Assembly (NCBI GenBank): GCA_015296075.1
Contig: DVDV01000069.1
Coordinates: 1 to 38,531, forward strand
Length of the DNA stretch: 38,531 nt
From: Leptolyngbyaceae cyanobacterium M33_DOE_097
GTDB taxonomy: Bacteria > Cyanobacteriota > Cyanobacteriia > Leptolyngbyales > Leptolyngbyaceae
Reading direction: 5' to 3'
Below the pieces are notes generated by a model. The model did no database searches and was not told the DNA's origin. It saw only the letters and a program-made list of their open reading frames with translations. A program made the translations under genes and the position numbers. This document shows positions 26,375 to 34,971 of this stretch, piece by piece; position 1 is the stretch's first letter; every line of letters starts with the position of its first letter.

Positions 26375-29300
26375 ATGTTCACACACGTCAAGCCCACCAT
26401 CCGCCACGTCAAACCCGATGATTTGCGGGGGCGGTCTTTACTCAAGGTGGTCTATGTCGTGCTGGAGCCTCAATACCAAAGCTCACTTTCGGCAGCGGTT
26501 CGCTCCATTAACCAGAGCCATCCCCATCTTGCTGTCGAAATTAGCGGGTATCTGATTGAGGAACTCCGCGACCCCGATAACTATGAAGACTTTAAACGCG
26601 ATGTTGCTGAAGCTAATGTTTTTATTGCTTCGCTCATTTTCCTAGAAGATTTAGCAGACAAAATTGTGGCTGCTGTTGAGCCAGTTCGCGATCGCTTAGA
26701 TGTTTCGGTGGTCTTTCCTTCGATGCCTCAGGTGATGCGGCTCAACAAGATGGGGAGTTTCTCCCTGGCGCAAATTGGGCAGTCAAAGAGCGTCATCTCC
26801 AGCTTTATGAAAAAGCGTAAGGAGAAATCGGGCGCAGGCTTCCAAGATGCCATGTTGAAACTATTGCGGACGCTGCCAACGGTGCTGAAGTATCTGCCAG
26901 TTGAAAAGGCGCAAGATGCTCGCAATTTCATGCTCAGTTTTCAGTATTGGTTGGGAGGCAACTCCGACAACCTCGAAAACTTCCTGCTGATGCTCGCCGA
27001 TCGCTACGTCTTTAAAGACAGTGGCATCCTAACCGCTGGCGAATTGGAATACCAGGATCCCCAAACCTTCCCTGATATGGGTGTCTGGCATCCCCTTGCG
27101 CCGCAAATGTTTGAGGATATTAAAGAGTACCTCAACTGGCACAACTCCCGCCGAGACATCCCCGAAGAGATGCAAGATCCGCTGGTACCAACGGTGGGTT
27201 TAGTGCTACAGCGCACTCACCTGGTGACAGGCGATGACGCGCACTACGTAGCGATGGTGTCTGAGCTAGAGGCGATGGGCGCGCGGGTGATTCCCGTTTT
27301 TGCGGGCGGGCTTGACTTCTCGAAGCCGGTTGATGTTTACTTCTACGACCCGATCGCGAAAGATACGCCAATTGTTGATGTAGTGGTGTCTCTCACAGGC
27401 TTTGCTCTGGTCGGTGGCCCCGCTCGGCAGGATCACCCCAAGGCGATCGAATCACTGCAAAAGCTCAATCGTCCTTACATGGTGGCGCTGCCGCTCGTCT
27501 TCCAAACCACCGAAGAATGGCAAGACAGCGAGTTGGGTCTGCACCCGATTCAAGTGGCGCTGCAAATTGCGCTGCCTGAGTTGGATGGCGCAATCGAGCC
27601 AATTATTCTCTCTGGTCGCGATGGTGCAACCGGAAAGGCGATCGCCCTGCAAGATCGAGTTGAGGCGATCGCTCAGCGGGCAATGAAGTGGGCTAACCTG
27701 CGCCGTAAGCCTAAGCTCCATAAGCGGGTTGCCATTACGGTCTTCAGCTTCCCGCCTGACAAGGGTAATGTTGGTACGGCCGCATATCTAGACGTGTTTG
27801 GCTCCATTTACAAAGTGATGGAAGCCCTGCGTGACAATGGTTACGATGTGCAAGACCTGCCCGCAGACCCAATGCAATTGATGGAAGCGGTGTTGCATGA
27901 CGCACAAGCGCAATACAACAGCCCCAACCTCAATGTTGCTTACAAGATGTCAGTGCCAGAGTACGAAAAGCTGACTCCCTACTACGAGCGATTAATTCCT
28001 TCTTGGGGTGAGCCACCCGGAAACCTCAACACCGATGGTCAAAACTTGCTGGTCTACGGTAAGGCTTTTGGCAACGTCTTCATTGGGGTACAACCTACCT
28101 TTGGTTATGAAGGTGACCCAATGCGTCTGTTGTTCTCGCGATCGGCTAGCCCACATCACGGGTTTGCGGCTTACTACACCTACCTGGAGCGGATCTGGGG
28201 TGCTGATGCGGTGCTGCACTTTGGTACCCACGGCTCGTTAGAATTCATGCCGGGTAAGCAGATGGGCATGTCGGGTGAGTGTTTCCCCGATAGCCTGATT
28301 GGGACGATCCCCAACCTCTACTACTACGCAGCCAACAACCCCTCTGAGGCCACGATCGCCAAGCGTCGTAGCTACGCCGAAACGATCAGCTACCTCACCC
28401 CTCCGGCTGAAAATGCGGGTCTATACAAAGGGTTGAAGGAACTCAGCGAACTGATCGGCTCTTACCAAACGTTGAAGGATTCTGGGCGTGGCGTTCAAAT
28501 CGTAGACACGATTATGGACAAAGCCCGCATCTGCAATTTGGATAAGGATGTCACCTTGCCGGATGTGAATGCGGCAGAGCTGACCCAAGACGAACGGGAT
28601 GGCATCGTCGGTAAGATTTACATCAAACTGATGGAGATTGAGTCGCGCTTGCTGCCCTGTGGCTTGCATGTGATTGGTAAGCCTCCCAGTGCTGAAGAAG
28701 CGATCGCGACTCTGGTCAACATTGCCGGGTTAGATCGTGAAGAAGACGGCATCAAGAGCCTTCAGCGCATTATTGCTGAGAGTATCGGGCGCAACATTGA
28801 AGAGGTCTACCAAAACAGCGATCGCGGGGTGCTGACTGATGTGGATCTGCTCAACACGATTAACCAAACGGTGCGATCGGCGGTTGCAGCGATGGTGCAT
28901 GCTCAGATTGACGCAGAAGGACGGGTTTCTAGAACCTCACTGTTGGGTAACTTGTTCAACTTTGGTGGCAAAAAAGAACCCTGGGTTGAGACGTTACACG
29001 CAGCTGGCTTCCCCAATGTGGACACTGACGCGCTCAAGCCTCTGTTTGAGTATCTCCAGTTCTGCCTGAAGCAGGTTGTGGCCGACAATGAGTTGGGTGC
29101 CTTGCTCTTAGCTCTAGAAGGTGAGTACATCCTGCCTGGTCCTGGTGGTGACCCCATTCGTAACCCGGATGTGTTGCCGACAGGTAAGAACATTCACGCA
29201 CTCGATCCGCAGTCGATTCCAACGGCGGCAGCGGTGAAGTCGGCAAAAATTGTAGTCGATCGCCTATTGGCTCGCCAAGCGGCTGACAATGGTGGTAACT

Positions 29301-30370
29301 ACCCTGAGACGATCGCCTGCGTTCTCTGGGGCACTGACAACATCAAGACCTATGGTGAGTCGCTTGCCCAAATCATGTGGATGGTGGGCGTGAAGCCGAT
29401 GCCTGACTCTCTCGGTCGGGTCAACAAGCTTGAACTGATTCCTCTAGAGGAGTTAGGTCGGCCTCGAGTTGATGTAGTCATCAACTGCTCTGGTGTGTTC
29501 CGTGACTTGTTCATCAACCAGATGGCTTTATTGGATCGGGCTGTGAAAATGGCAGCCGAAGCCGATGAACCCCTAGAAATGAACTTTGTTCGTAAGCACG
29601 CGCTGGAGCAAGCCAAAGAACTTGGTATTGATCTGCGGCAAGCGGCAACCCGCGTTTTCTCAAATGCTTCGGGTTCTTACTCTAGCAACATCAACTTGGC
29701 GGTTGAAAATGGCACCTGGGAAAGCGAAGAGGAATTACAGAATATGTACCTCTCGCGCAAGGGCTTTGCCTTCTCATCTGACAACCCTGGTGTGATGGAG
29801 CAAAACGAAGCGCTCTTCCGAGCGAGCCTCAAGACAGCGGAAGTTACCTTCCAAAACCTTGACTCATCTGAGATTTCGCTCACCGATGTGTCTCACTACT
29901 ACGACTCTGACCCCACCAAGATTGTGTCTCGTCTGCGGGATGATGGCAAAATGCCTGCGTCCTACATGGCAGACACGACCACGGCGAATGCTCAGATTCG
30001 GACGTTGTCAGAAACGGTGCGTCTGGATGCCCGAACAAAGATGCTCAACCCGAAATGGTACGAGGGCATGTTGTCTCATGGCTACGAAGGCGTGCGCGAA
30101 CTGTCGAAGCGTCTGGTGAATACGATGGGGTGGTCAGCTACGGCAAACGCCGTTGATAACTGGGTCTATGAAGACACCAACACAACCTTCTTTAAGGATG
30201 AGGAGATGTGCAAGCGGTTGATGAACCTCAACCCCAACTCCTTCCGCAAGATGGTGACAACGCTGCTAGAAGCGAATGGTCGCGGTTACTGGGAAACCAG
30301 TGAAGACAACCTCGATCGCCTGCGCGAACTCTATCAAGAGGTCGAAGATCGCATCGAAGGCGTTGAATAG
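26375..30370 (+). CDS. chlH: Magnesium chelatase subunit H
   Basis: 1331 residues, the typical cyanobacterial ChlH length. It binds protoporphyrin IX and, with the ChlI/ChlD AAA+ motor, inserts Mg2+, the committed step of chlorophyll synthesis. The N-terminal DUF3479 region (about 10-185, [21 protein letters not shown]) is followed by the long CobN/Mg-chelatase region, with [83 protein letters not shown] and [24 protein letters not shown]. Strong AAGGAG precedes the ATG. chlI, chlD and chlM are not in the window, and it appears monocistronic. A strong hairpin follows the stop codon. Confidence 0.98.
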   Translation: MFTHVKPTIRHVKPDDLRGRSLLKVVYVVLEPQYQSSLSAAVRSINQSHPHLAVEISGYLIEELRDPDNYEDFKRDVAEANVFIASLIFLEDLADKIVAAVEPVRDRLDVSVVFPSMPQVMRLNKMGSFSLAQIGQSKSVISSFMKKRKEKSGAGFQDAMLKLLRTLPTVLKYLPVEKAQDARNFMLSFQYWLGGNSDNLENFLLMLADRYVFKDSGILTAGELEYQDPQTFPDMGVWHPLAPQMFEDIKEYLNWHNSRRDIPEEMQDPLVPTVGLVLQRTHLVTGDDAHYVAMVSELEAMGARVIPVFAGGLDFSKPVDVYFYDPIAKDTPIVDVVVSLTGFALVGGPARQDHPKAIESLQKLNRPYMVALPLVFQTTEEWQDSELGLHPIQVALQIALPELDGAIEPIILSGRDGATGKAIALQDRVEAIAQRAMKWANLRRKPKLHKRVAITVFSFPPDKGNVGTAAYLDVFGSIYKVMEALRDNGYDVQDLPADPMQLMEAVLHDAQAQYNSPNLNVAYKMSVPEYEKLTPYYERLIPSWGEPPGNLNTDGQNLLVYGKAFGNVFIGVQPTFGYEGDPMRLLFSRSASPHHGFAAYYTYLERIWGADAVLHFGTHGSLEFMPGKQMGMSGECFPDSLIGTIPNLYYYAANNPSEATIAKRRSYAETISYLTPPAENAGLYKGLKELSELIGSYQTLKDSGRGVQIVDTIMDKARICNLDKDVTLPDVNAAELTQDERDGIVGKIYIKLMEIESRLLPCGLHVIGKPPSAEEAIATLVNIAGLDREEDGIKSLQRIIAESIGRNIEEVYQNSDRGVLTDVDLLNTINQTVRSAVAAMVHAQIDAEGRVSRTSLLGNLFNFGGKKEPWVETLHAAGFPNVDTDALKPLFEYLQFCLKQVVADNELGALLLALEGEYILPGPGGDPIRNPDVLPTGKNIHALDPQSIPTAAAVKSAKIVVDRLLARQAADNGGNYPETIACVLWGTDNIKTYGESLAQIMWMVGVKPMPDSLGRVNKLELIPLEELGRPRVDVVINCSGVFRDLFINQMALLDRAVKMAAEADEPLEMNFVRKHALEQAKELGIDLRQAATRVFSNASGSYSSNINLAVENGTWESEEELQNMYLSRKGFAFSSDNPGVMEQNEALFRASLKTAEVTFQNLDSSEISLTDVSHYYDSDPTKIVSRLRDDGKMPASYMADTTTANAQIRTLSETVRLDARTKMLNPKWYEGMLSHGYEGVRELSKRLVNTMGWSATANAVDNWVYEDTNTTFFKDEEMCKRLMNLNPNSFRKMVTTLLEANGRGYWETSEDNLDRLRELYQEVEDRIEGVE

Positions 30371-31067
30371 TCAACCCTAGAAATTAGCGGTTCCTAAGTG
30401 GGGATGTTGCCTGTTTGTGCGATCGCAGACAGGGCAGCATCCCTACAAACGTTTAAAGTAGGGATCGTTTGTAAGCGCGGGTTTGGCAGATAAAACCCAG
30501 CCAATATCGCGGTGTAGAAGCTGAATGGATGGTTGGCTAACCGGACTTGATGTAGCTGTAGCGATGTGAATTTGGCAGAGGCTAGTCAGAACGCTTACTT
30601 AAACCTCGCTTTGACCCATCACCTTATCCTCAGCGGTTTGACCAAACCTATATTTATGGGAATTTGACCCAATGCCTCAACGAGGGTGGCTTTGGGTCAA
30701 ATGCGTAAGTTTACTGAAAAACTTGGCTGAATCGACTAATGGGGGTCGATATCAATGCTTAAATGAATGAACTAACCTGCTATTGAGAATGCCGTAGGCT
30801 CTTCTTATGATTTTAGCGGCTCTATCGCTCTAAGAAACACGGCATTTGAAACGTAGAAAATACCGATCACCAAGTGAATTGAGACTTTTGCTAACATTAC
30901 CTAAAACACGTGTTGCTTCGTCAATGTTGAAGGTTAAAGGATGTTGCAGTCTCTTCTAATCGTCTGAGAGTCTAAACCGCTGGTTCCTGTGGGATGGAAT
31001 TGTATATTCCCTGCGTTCACAAGATTACCACTCTCAAATATGTCTTCGTAGACATCTGACAAAGAAC
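30371..31067. other. Structured intergenic region downstream of chlH
   Basis: 697 bp without a recognisable gene but with four notable inverted repeats: 30398-30446 (about 17 bp with G-U pairs and one bulge, GGGATG...CATCCC), 30444-30473 (8 bp, TACAAACG / CGTTTGTA), 30662-30702 (perfect 11 bp, ATTTGACCCAA / TTGGGTCAAAT) and 30788-30846 (AATGCCGT / ACGGCATT with inner TCTTCTTA / TAAGAA). None has a clear T-run. They may be chlH 3' structure, small RNAs or repeat relics. Confidence 0.55.
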
Positions 31068-31223
31068 TTACTTCGCTTGAGTTGTTAAACCAATTTGTTG
31101 GGGAATTGGTTTGGGTGCAAAGATGTTGCTAACAATCGCAAGGCTCAGCGAACCCATCAGAACGACGGATGCGATCGCGACCATGGATTGAATAAATAGT
31201 GTGCTTTCAGAGTTCCGTTCCAT
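31068..31223 (-). CDS. 51-residue single-span membrane protein
   Basis: Read directly from the minus strand: a 51-codon frame beginning MERNSESTLF and ending QQIGLTTQAK. It has one hydrophobic segment (about residues 14-35, MVAIASVVLMGSLSLAIVSNIF). An excellent ribosome site (GGAGGAAGAT) lies directly before the ATG at 31223. Short hydrophilic ends, single span and small size resemble accessory subunits of photosynthetic or NDH-1 complexes, but no known subunit (PsbX, PetN, PsaM, high-light-inducible proteins) matches. Identity unknown. It stands alone in a long intergenic region. Confidence 0.75.
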   Translation of the reverse strand: MERNSESTLFIQSMVAIASVVLMGSLSLAIVSNIFAPKPIPQQIGLTTQAK

Positions 31224-31685
31224 ATCTTCCTCCAGGGGGGAAAAAGTCTTAGTTACTAATCAGATAATCTTCTCTCTTACTCTTCCATCATCCTGCTACT
31301 TTTCTTCTACATCGGTGATGGGGATCCTTACGGAAATATGATCAGCTATCTTTTCAGATGTAATGGAAAACACGGGTGAAAGTGATTGAGAGATCGAATA
31401 GTTGTGATGTTCGTCACTTTTATACGTTGATAGCTATTAAATAAAAACTCTAAAACTCCTTCCTGAATTGGCTTTTGGGTTTTTCTGAAAAAGAATATTG
31501 CTCAAGTGAGCCGAGCATTTTTACCTAGATTGTTAAATGAAGTCGCCTCAAACATAAATTATTTGACTTAAAGATAATATTTAAGTTCCTCAAATTTCAC
31601 CTAACTTTTTATCTAAATCTTTGCTTTATTGATCTGTCTTTCAGTGAGAGGAAAGTAAGTAATTCGGCTCAGACTAATAAAAAAT
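31224..31685. other. AT-rich intergenic region
   Basis: About 460 bp, notably AT-rich, with no gene seen. The right-hand promoter-proximal part should drive the 51-residue leftward gene. No repeat of note. Confidence 0.4.
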
Positions 31686-31723
31686 AAGAGATGCCCGAAA
31701 AGCTAAGATTGCTCGGCCTCTTT
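31681..31723 (-). terminator. Intrinsic terminator of the nuclease-like gene
   Basis: Interrupted stem AAGAG / CTCTT and CCGA / TCGG around a loop. On the minus strand it runs into TATTTTTTATT. It lies about 35 nt past the stop of the gene at 31758. Confidence 0.65.
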
Positions 31724-31757
31724 TGTTTCACCCATTACTGTGAATTGTTACTAGCCT

Positions 31758-32540
31758 CTAAAGTGCAAAGGCGTCATACCCGCAGGTCGGGCAACACACA
31801 TAATGCCCTTGCCAACGAATCGGTCCGTCACCGCATTCTGGACAGTAAAACGTAAGATTTGCTGATACCACTGGTTTTGGTGCAACTTTAGGGGTCGGTT
31901 TGCGTGACTTCTTTGCAGTCGTTGATTTGGCTGAACTGACACTTAAGTATTGTTCCCGGACGGTGGTGTCTGCCATGCCTTGTGCTTCGGCTTTTGTCCA
32001 GCGGGGCATGGGTTTCAGTGTTGGTACTGAGCGAAAAGGCAGCATCAGATGACTGTCGCGGGTAAGCGTAGCGAGGGTGGCGGCGATCGCTTTACAACAA
32101 CTTGCGGGCGATCTCACCACCTGCACTTCACTAAACCGAATTACCACCCAACCCCATTTCAGAAACCACTCATTCCGAATCCGATCCTTTTCACTCTCAA
32201 GGAAATGTAAGGGTTGGCGAGTGTCATGGGTGTAAGGTTCGTCAACCTCAATATCAAGATGCAAGTTTAGACTTGGCTCAATCAACGCAAAGTCAGGCAT
32301 GTACGCTTGCGGCGAATCAGGTCGTGGTAAGAGCAAACCTGTATGAATTTTGCCGGGGAAGTAATGCCATAGATGCCGCTCAAAATCACCTTCGGAGTGC
32401 CCTCTCGGAACTCGATGATGCACTCCTTTTGGGGGCGTTGTCTGCTGCAACTGCTGGTGCAACCGCTGCAAATCAGATTTTGCAGCCTCTGCAAGTTGGG
32501 CAGGCACTAAAACAGTTGGAAATTGCGCTAAATCTGGCAT
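31758..32540 (-). CDS. PD-(D/E)XK-like nuclease (DUF559/Vsr-like) with C-terminal zinc ribbon
   Basis: 260 residues. The first half carries the outline of the restriction-endonuclease fold: an N-terminal helix with E54 (GDFERHLWHYFPG), YMPDFALIE (D83), a strand LHLDIEVDEPY (E98, D100), then a helix and RNEWFLKWGWVVIRFSE (122-138), the order seen in DUF559 and very-short-patch-repair-like enzymes. The second half has a Lys/Pro-rich linker (about 205-225) and a zinc ribbon: CPEC, then CCPTCGYD at the C-terminus. It probably binds and cuts DNA or RNA; repair, defence or mobile-element roles are all open. Start ATG 32540 lacks a clear ribosome site. Monocistronic. Confidence 0.7.
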   Translation of the reverse strand: MPDLAQFPTVLVPAQLAEAAKSDLQRLHQQLQQTTPPKGVHHRVPRGHSEGDFERHLWHYFPGKIHTGLLLPRPDSPQAYMPDFALIEPSLNLHLDIEVDEPYTHDTRQPLHFLESEKDRIRNEWFLKWGWVVIRFSEVQVVRSPASCCKAIAATLATLTRDSHLMLPFRSVPTLKPMPRWTKAEAQGMADTTVREQYLSVSSAKSTTAKKSRKPTPKVAPKPVVSANLTFYCPECGDGPIRWQGHYVCCPTCGYDAFAL

Positions 32541-33290
32541 ATAGCGATTTTAACGAGATCGCAGAGTAAAGTGCTTTTGCCTTGCTAATAATGCTTTCGC
32601 TCGTGAGGACTGAAACTGCTTATCCAAAACCTGATGCAGCAAGTAGCAACACTGGGCGCGTAGTCAGTCAGTAGATAGGCGAAATTAACTGTAACCAAGG
32701 ATGCGACGCTCCCTCTACCCCAAAAATCGGCTTTAGTTTAATTGCACCCACTTACTTATCTACTTGCGATTGAATTGAAAACGATATTTTTCCAAAAAGA
32801 ATATTTGACTGCTATAGACGTTTAGTGGCTGAACAGATCCAGTAACAAAACCAACCAATTTCTATGCATTTATTTTGATTTTTTTAGATTTAGTTCAACT
32901 TTTGAAGCAGATTAAACACAGTGTTACTTCTTATTAGCTATCATCTGGTTCATTGTTTTATTTACTAACGCTGTCTCACGTTTCCTTCGAATTTCGTTTG
33001 CAGCATTTTTTACGGGTGTTTATTAATACAGTGAATATTTGAGTTCAGCGAGTATTCAAATAGCACCAAAATTTATGGGTTTATGCGGATGCGCTCACAG
33101 CGGAGGATCGGCGTACTCAAAGCTTCAAGCTTGCTTTACACATTTTTCCTGTTCCTCATGGGAATTTTATAGAATTCCTCAATTAAATCTAGATAATTGG
33201 TATGTGGAATATTTTTTCTGCCACCAATCTCAAGTGCCAATAAAGTTGCAGAAAACGATTTCAATCAGTAGTTAGAAAATCATTTTATAT
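32541..33290. other. AT-rich region without a convincing gene
   Basis: 750 bp. It should hold the leftward promoter of the nuclease-like gene near 32550-32650. A 78-codon rightward frame (33039-33275, TTG start) ends just before a terminator, but its composition is not protein-like. A small RNA reading rightward to the terminator is an alternative. Confidence 0.4.
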
Positions 33291-33319
33291 TCCGCTATTT
33301 AGCGGATCTTGCTTTTTTT
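33291..33319 (+). terminator. Intrinsic terminator without an assigned gene
   Basis: A perfect 6-bp stem TCCGCT / AGCGGA with a 4-nt ATTT loop, then five bases and a run of seven T. No confident rightward gene lies in the 700 bp before it. Confidence 0.7.
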
Positions 33320-33435
33320 AAGGGAATGCTAGTTTGTGAAAGAAGGGTGAGGCATCCGTTAGCCCGACTCATGTTTTAATTCATAGCTTTTATTGGCATG
33401 AAGAACCCGTCCTCTAATTTCGGACATCATTTGAT

Positions 33436-33711
33436 ATGAAGCACGATGTTGAGTTTCAGCCGTCTCCCCTTGAAGTGGGTGTCTACGAATGCGAAGTACG
33501 CCTCAAGTTTCGCTTAATTGAGGAGAAGAGTATTTTGAGCGATCGCGACCATTTACTTGAGCTGCTGTTAGAAGCTTTCTTGTGCGGCAGCGATGAGTAT
33601 ATGGAGCCTGTTCACTCCGATGTTCAGGTTGAGGAGATGGCGGAGGTTGATGCCCCACCCCAAATGCGCCGCCAGCTGATTCGCCTGCGAAACTCAAAAG
33701 AAGTTTCTTAA
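33436..33711 (+). CDS. Small cyanobacterial protein, Npun_R1517-like
   Basis: 91 residues, acidic. The segment GVYECEVRLKFRLIEEKSILSDRDHLLELLLEAF, then GSDEYMEPVHSDVQVEEM and PPQMRRQLIRLRNS, resembles the small family named after Npun_R1517, which automated annotation links to heterocyst differentiation. The match is from memory and the functional label is weak, since the family also occurs outside heterocyst formers. No membrane segment or signal peptide. The ATG at 33436 lacks an obvious ribosome site. It sits upstream of tRNA-Glu. Confidence 0.7.
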   Translation: MKHDVEFQPSPLEVGVYECEVRLKFRLIEEKSILSDRDHLLELLLEAFLCGSDEYMEPVHSDVQVEEMAEVDAPPQMRRQLIRLRNSKEVS

Positions 33712-33794
33712 CGTCAGAGTCCCTTTTGGAAGGTCTGTCAGACCAACGCTTTATGGTTTTCTTAAATCAACGTAAAAAAAGTTGCTCAAACGGG

Positions 33795-33824
33795 TTGACA
33801 GAGAGGCTACTTTTTCGCTAACTT
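33795..33824 (+). promoter_or_regulatory. Probable promoter of tRNA-Glu
   Basis: A perfect -35 hexamer TTGACA (33795-33800), followed 18 bp later by TAACTT as a weak -10. This would place the start near 33831, just before the tRNA at 33845. Confidence 0.45.
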
Positions 33825-33844
33825 GATAAACGTTGAGTCCAAAC

Positions 33845-33917
33845 GCCCCCATCGTCTAGAGGCCTAGGACACCTCCCTTTCACGGAGGCGACGGGGATTC
33901 GAATTCCCCTGGGGGTA
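33845..33917 (+). tRNA. trnE: tRNA-Glu (UUC)
   Basis: 73 nt. The acceptor stem GCCCCCA pairs with TGGGGGT; the anticodon stem CCTCC / GGAGG encloses loop CTTTCAC with anticodon TTC; the T arm is GGGGATTCGAATTCCCC. CCA is not encoded. In cyanobacteria glutamyl-tRNA-Glu serves both translation and, through the C5 pathway, 5-aminolevulinate and thus all tetrapyrroles, including the products of ChlH and CobQ. Confidence 0.97.
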
Positions 33918-33937
33918 TTCAAAATCGATACCAGGTT

Positions 33938-33979
33938 AAACGCTCGAAAGATTAAACGCTTCGAGCGTTTAGCATTTTT
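33938..33979 (+). terminator. Intrinsic terminator of tRNA-Glu
   Basis: A perfect 11-bp stem AAACGCTCGAA / TTCGAGCGTTT with an 11-nt loop, then AGCATTTTT. It begins 20 nt after the tRNA. Confidence 0.85.
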
Positions 33980-34164
33980 AAACTCAATGTTGCTGCGGCG
34001 AATGTCGAGTTAGCCAGGTCATCTTGCAGTGTGTTGATCTCTACGGTTTCATATTTGCACTGAGCGATCGCAGCCTAAAAAAAACAGTGATTTTTCTCGC
34101 ATCGTGGGAATTTTAAGTAAAGACCGGAAGACCGCTTCACAATAACGTCCGGTTGCATCTATCA

Positions 34165-34719
34165 ATGAAAATTTATTTCTTCGCGGGCGATCGCGATGGT
34201 CGTAAACGGCGATCGCCCCGTGGTTTTACGCTGCTCGAAGTGCTTGTGGTTATTCTGCTAATTGGTATCTTAGCCGTGATTGTCGCGCCAGCCTGGACTG
34301 CTTTTTTTGATCGCCAAAGCCTTAAGATTGCTACTGAACAGGTCTATCAAGGAATGCGGGATGCTCAGGGGACTGCTCGACGGCAAAAAGTAGACTGGGA
34401 AGCCTGTTTTCGTAAAGTTGACGGTCAGACGCAATGGACAACTCACGCTCAAGGTTCTTCAGTAAGCGAGTCTGACTGGCGAACTCTAGAACCTAAACTT
34501 GAGCTGGATGAGGATGCGACAACAATCCGTAAGTTAACGCTACAAGGGCAAACGGTTTACCGGGTTGAGTTTAGCCATAAAGGTCATGTTGCCGGCCAGT
34601 TAGGACGAGTTACCCTCAAGCTGAAGAAACAACCAACTCCTAAGCGGTGTGTGATTTTTTCGACTCTATTAGGCAATTTGCGACTGGGGGAAACCAGTTC
34701 AGCTAAGAAGTGTAATTGA
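34165..34719 (+). CDS. Type IV prepilin-like (GspH/FimT-type) protein
   Basis: 184 residues from the ATG at 34165; a TTG four codons earlier is possible. The N-terminus has a basic 20-residue leader ending RRSPRG, then FTLLEVLVVILLIGILAVIVAP. Cleavage after G20, Phe at +1 and Glu at +5 are the prepilin peptidase signature, followed by a membrane-spanning helix. The remainder (SLKIATEQVYQGMRDAQGTARRQK, then short strands) fits a minor pseudopilin of the GspH/FimT group, with two Cys near the C-terminus. It would be assembled into a type IV pilus or related fibre. No other pilus gene adjoins it. Confidence 0.88.
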   Translation: MKIYFFAGDRDGRKRRSPRGFTLLEVLVVILLIGILAVIVAPAWTAFFDRQSLKIATEQVYQGMRDAQGTARRQKVDWEACFRKVDGQTQWTTHAQGSSVSESDWRTLEPKLELDEDATTIRKLTLQGQTVYRVEFSHKGHVAGQLGRVTLKLKKQPTPKRCVIFSTLLGNLRLGETSSAKKCN

Positions 34720-34971
34720 GCCTTGAGAGGTGTCTATCTGCCGCCTGAGCGAATTCTTACAGGGCTTGTCTACTATCCCTATTTCTTCTTTAATCCCTGT
34801 CTAAGGCTGGTATAGATGGAGATCCGCGATCGCATCCGTTACGAGGCACAATCAGGTCGATTGAGGTTTCCTAAATTCTGTGAGATAAGAGAACCGCTGC
34901 TGCTGATCCTTCCGGAAAACGAGTCTGCCAGTAAGTAAAACTAGGCATCGACTTAGATCGAGGGAAAGACT

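Noticed and set aside
33039-33275. 78-codon Cys-rich rightward frame before the orphan terminator
   Set aside because: TTG start without a ribosome site and a composition unlike a folded protein; a small RNA explains the terminator better.
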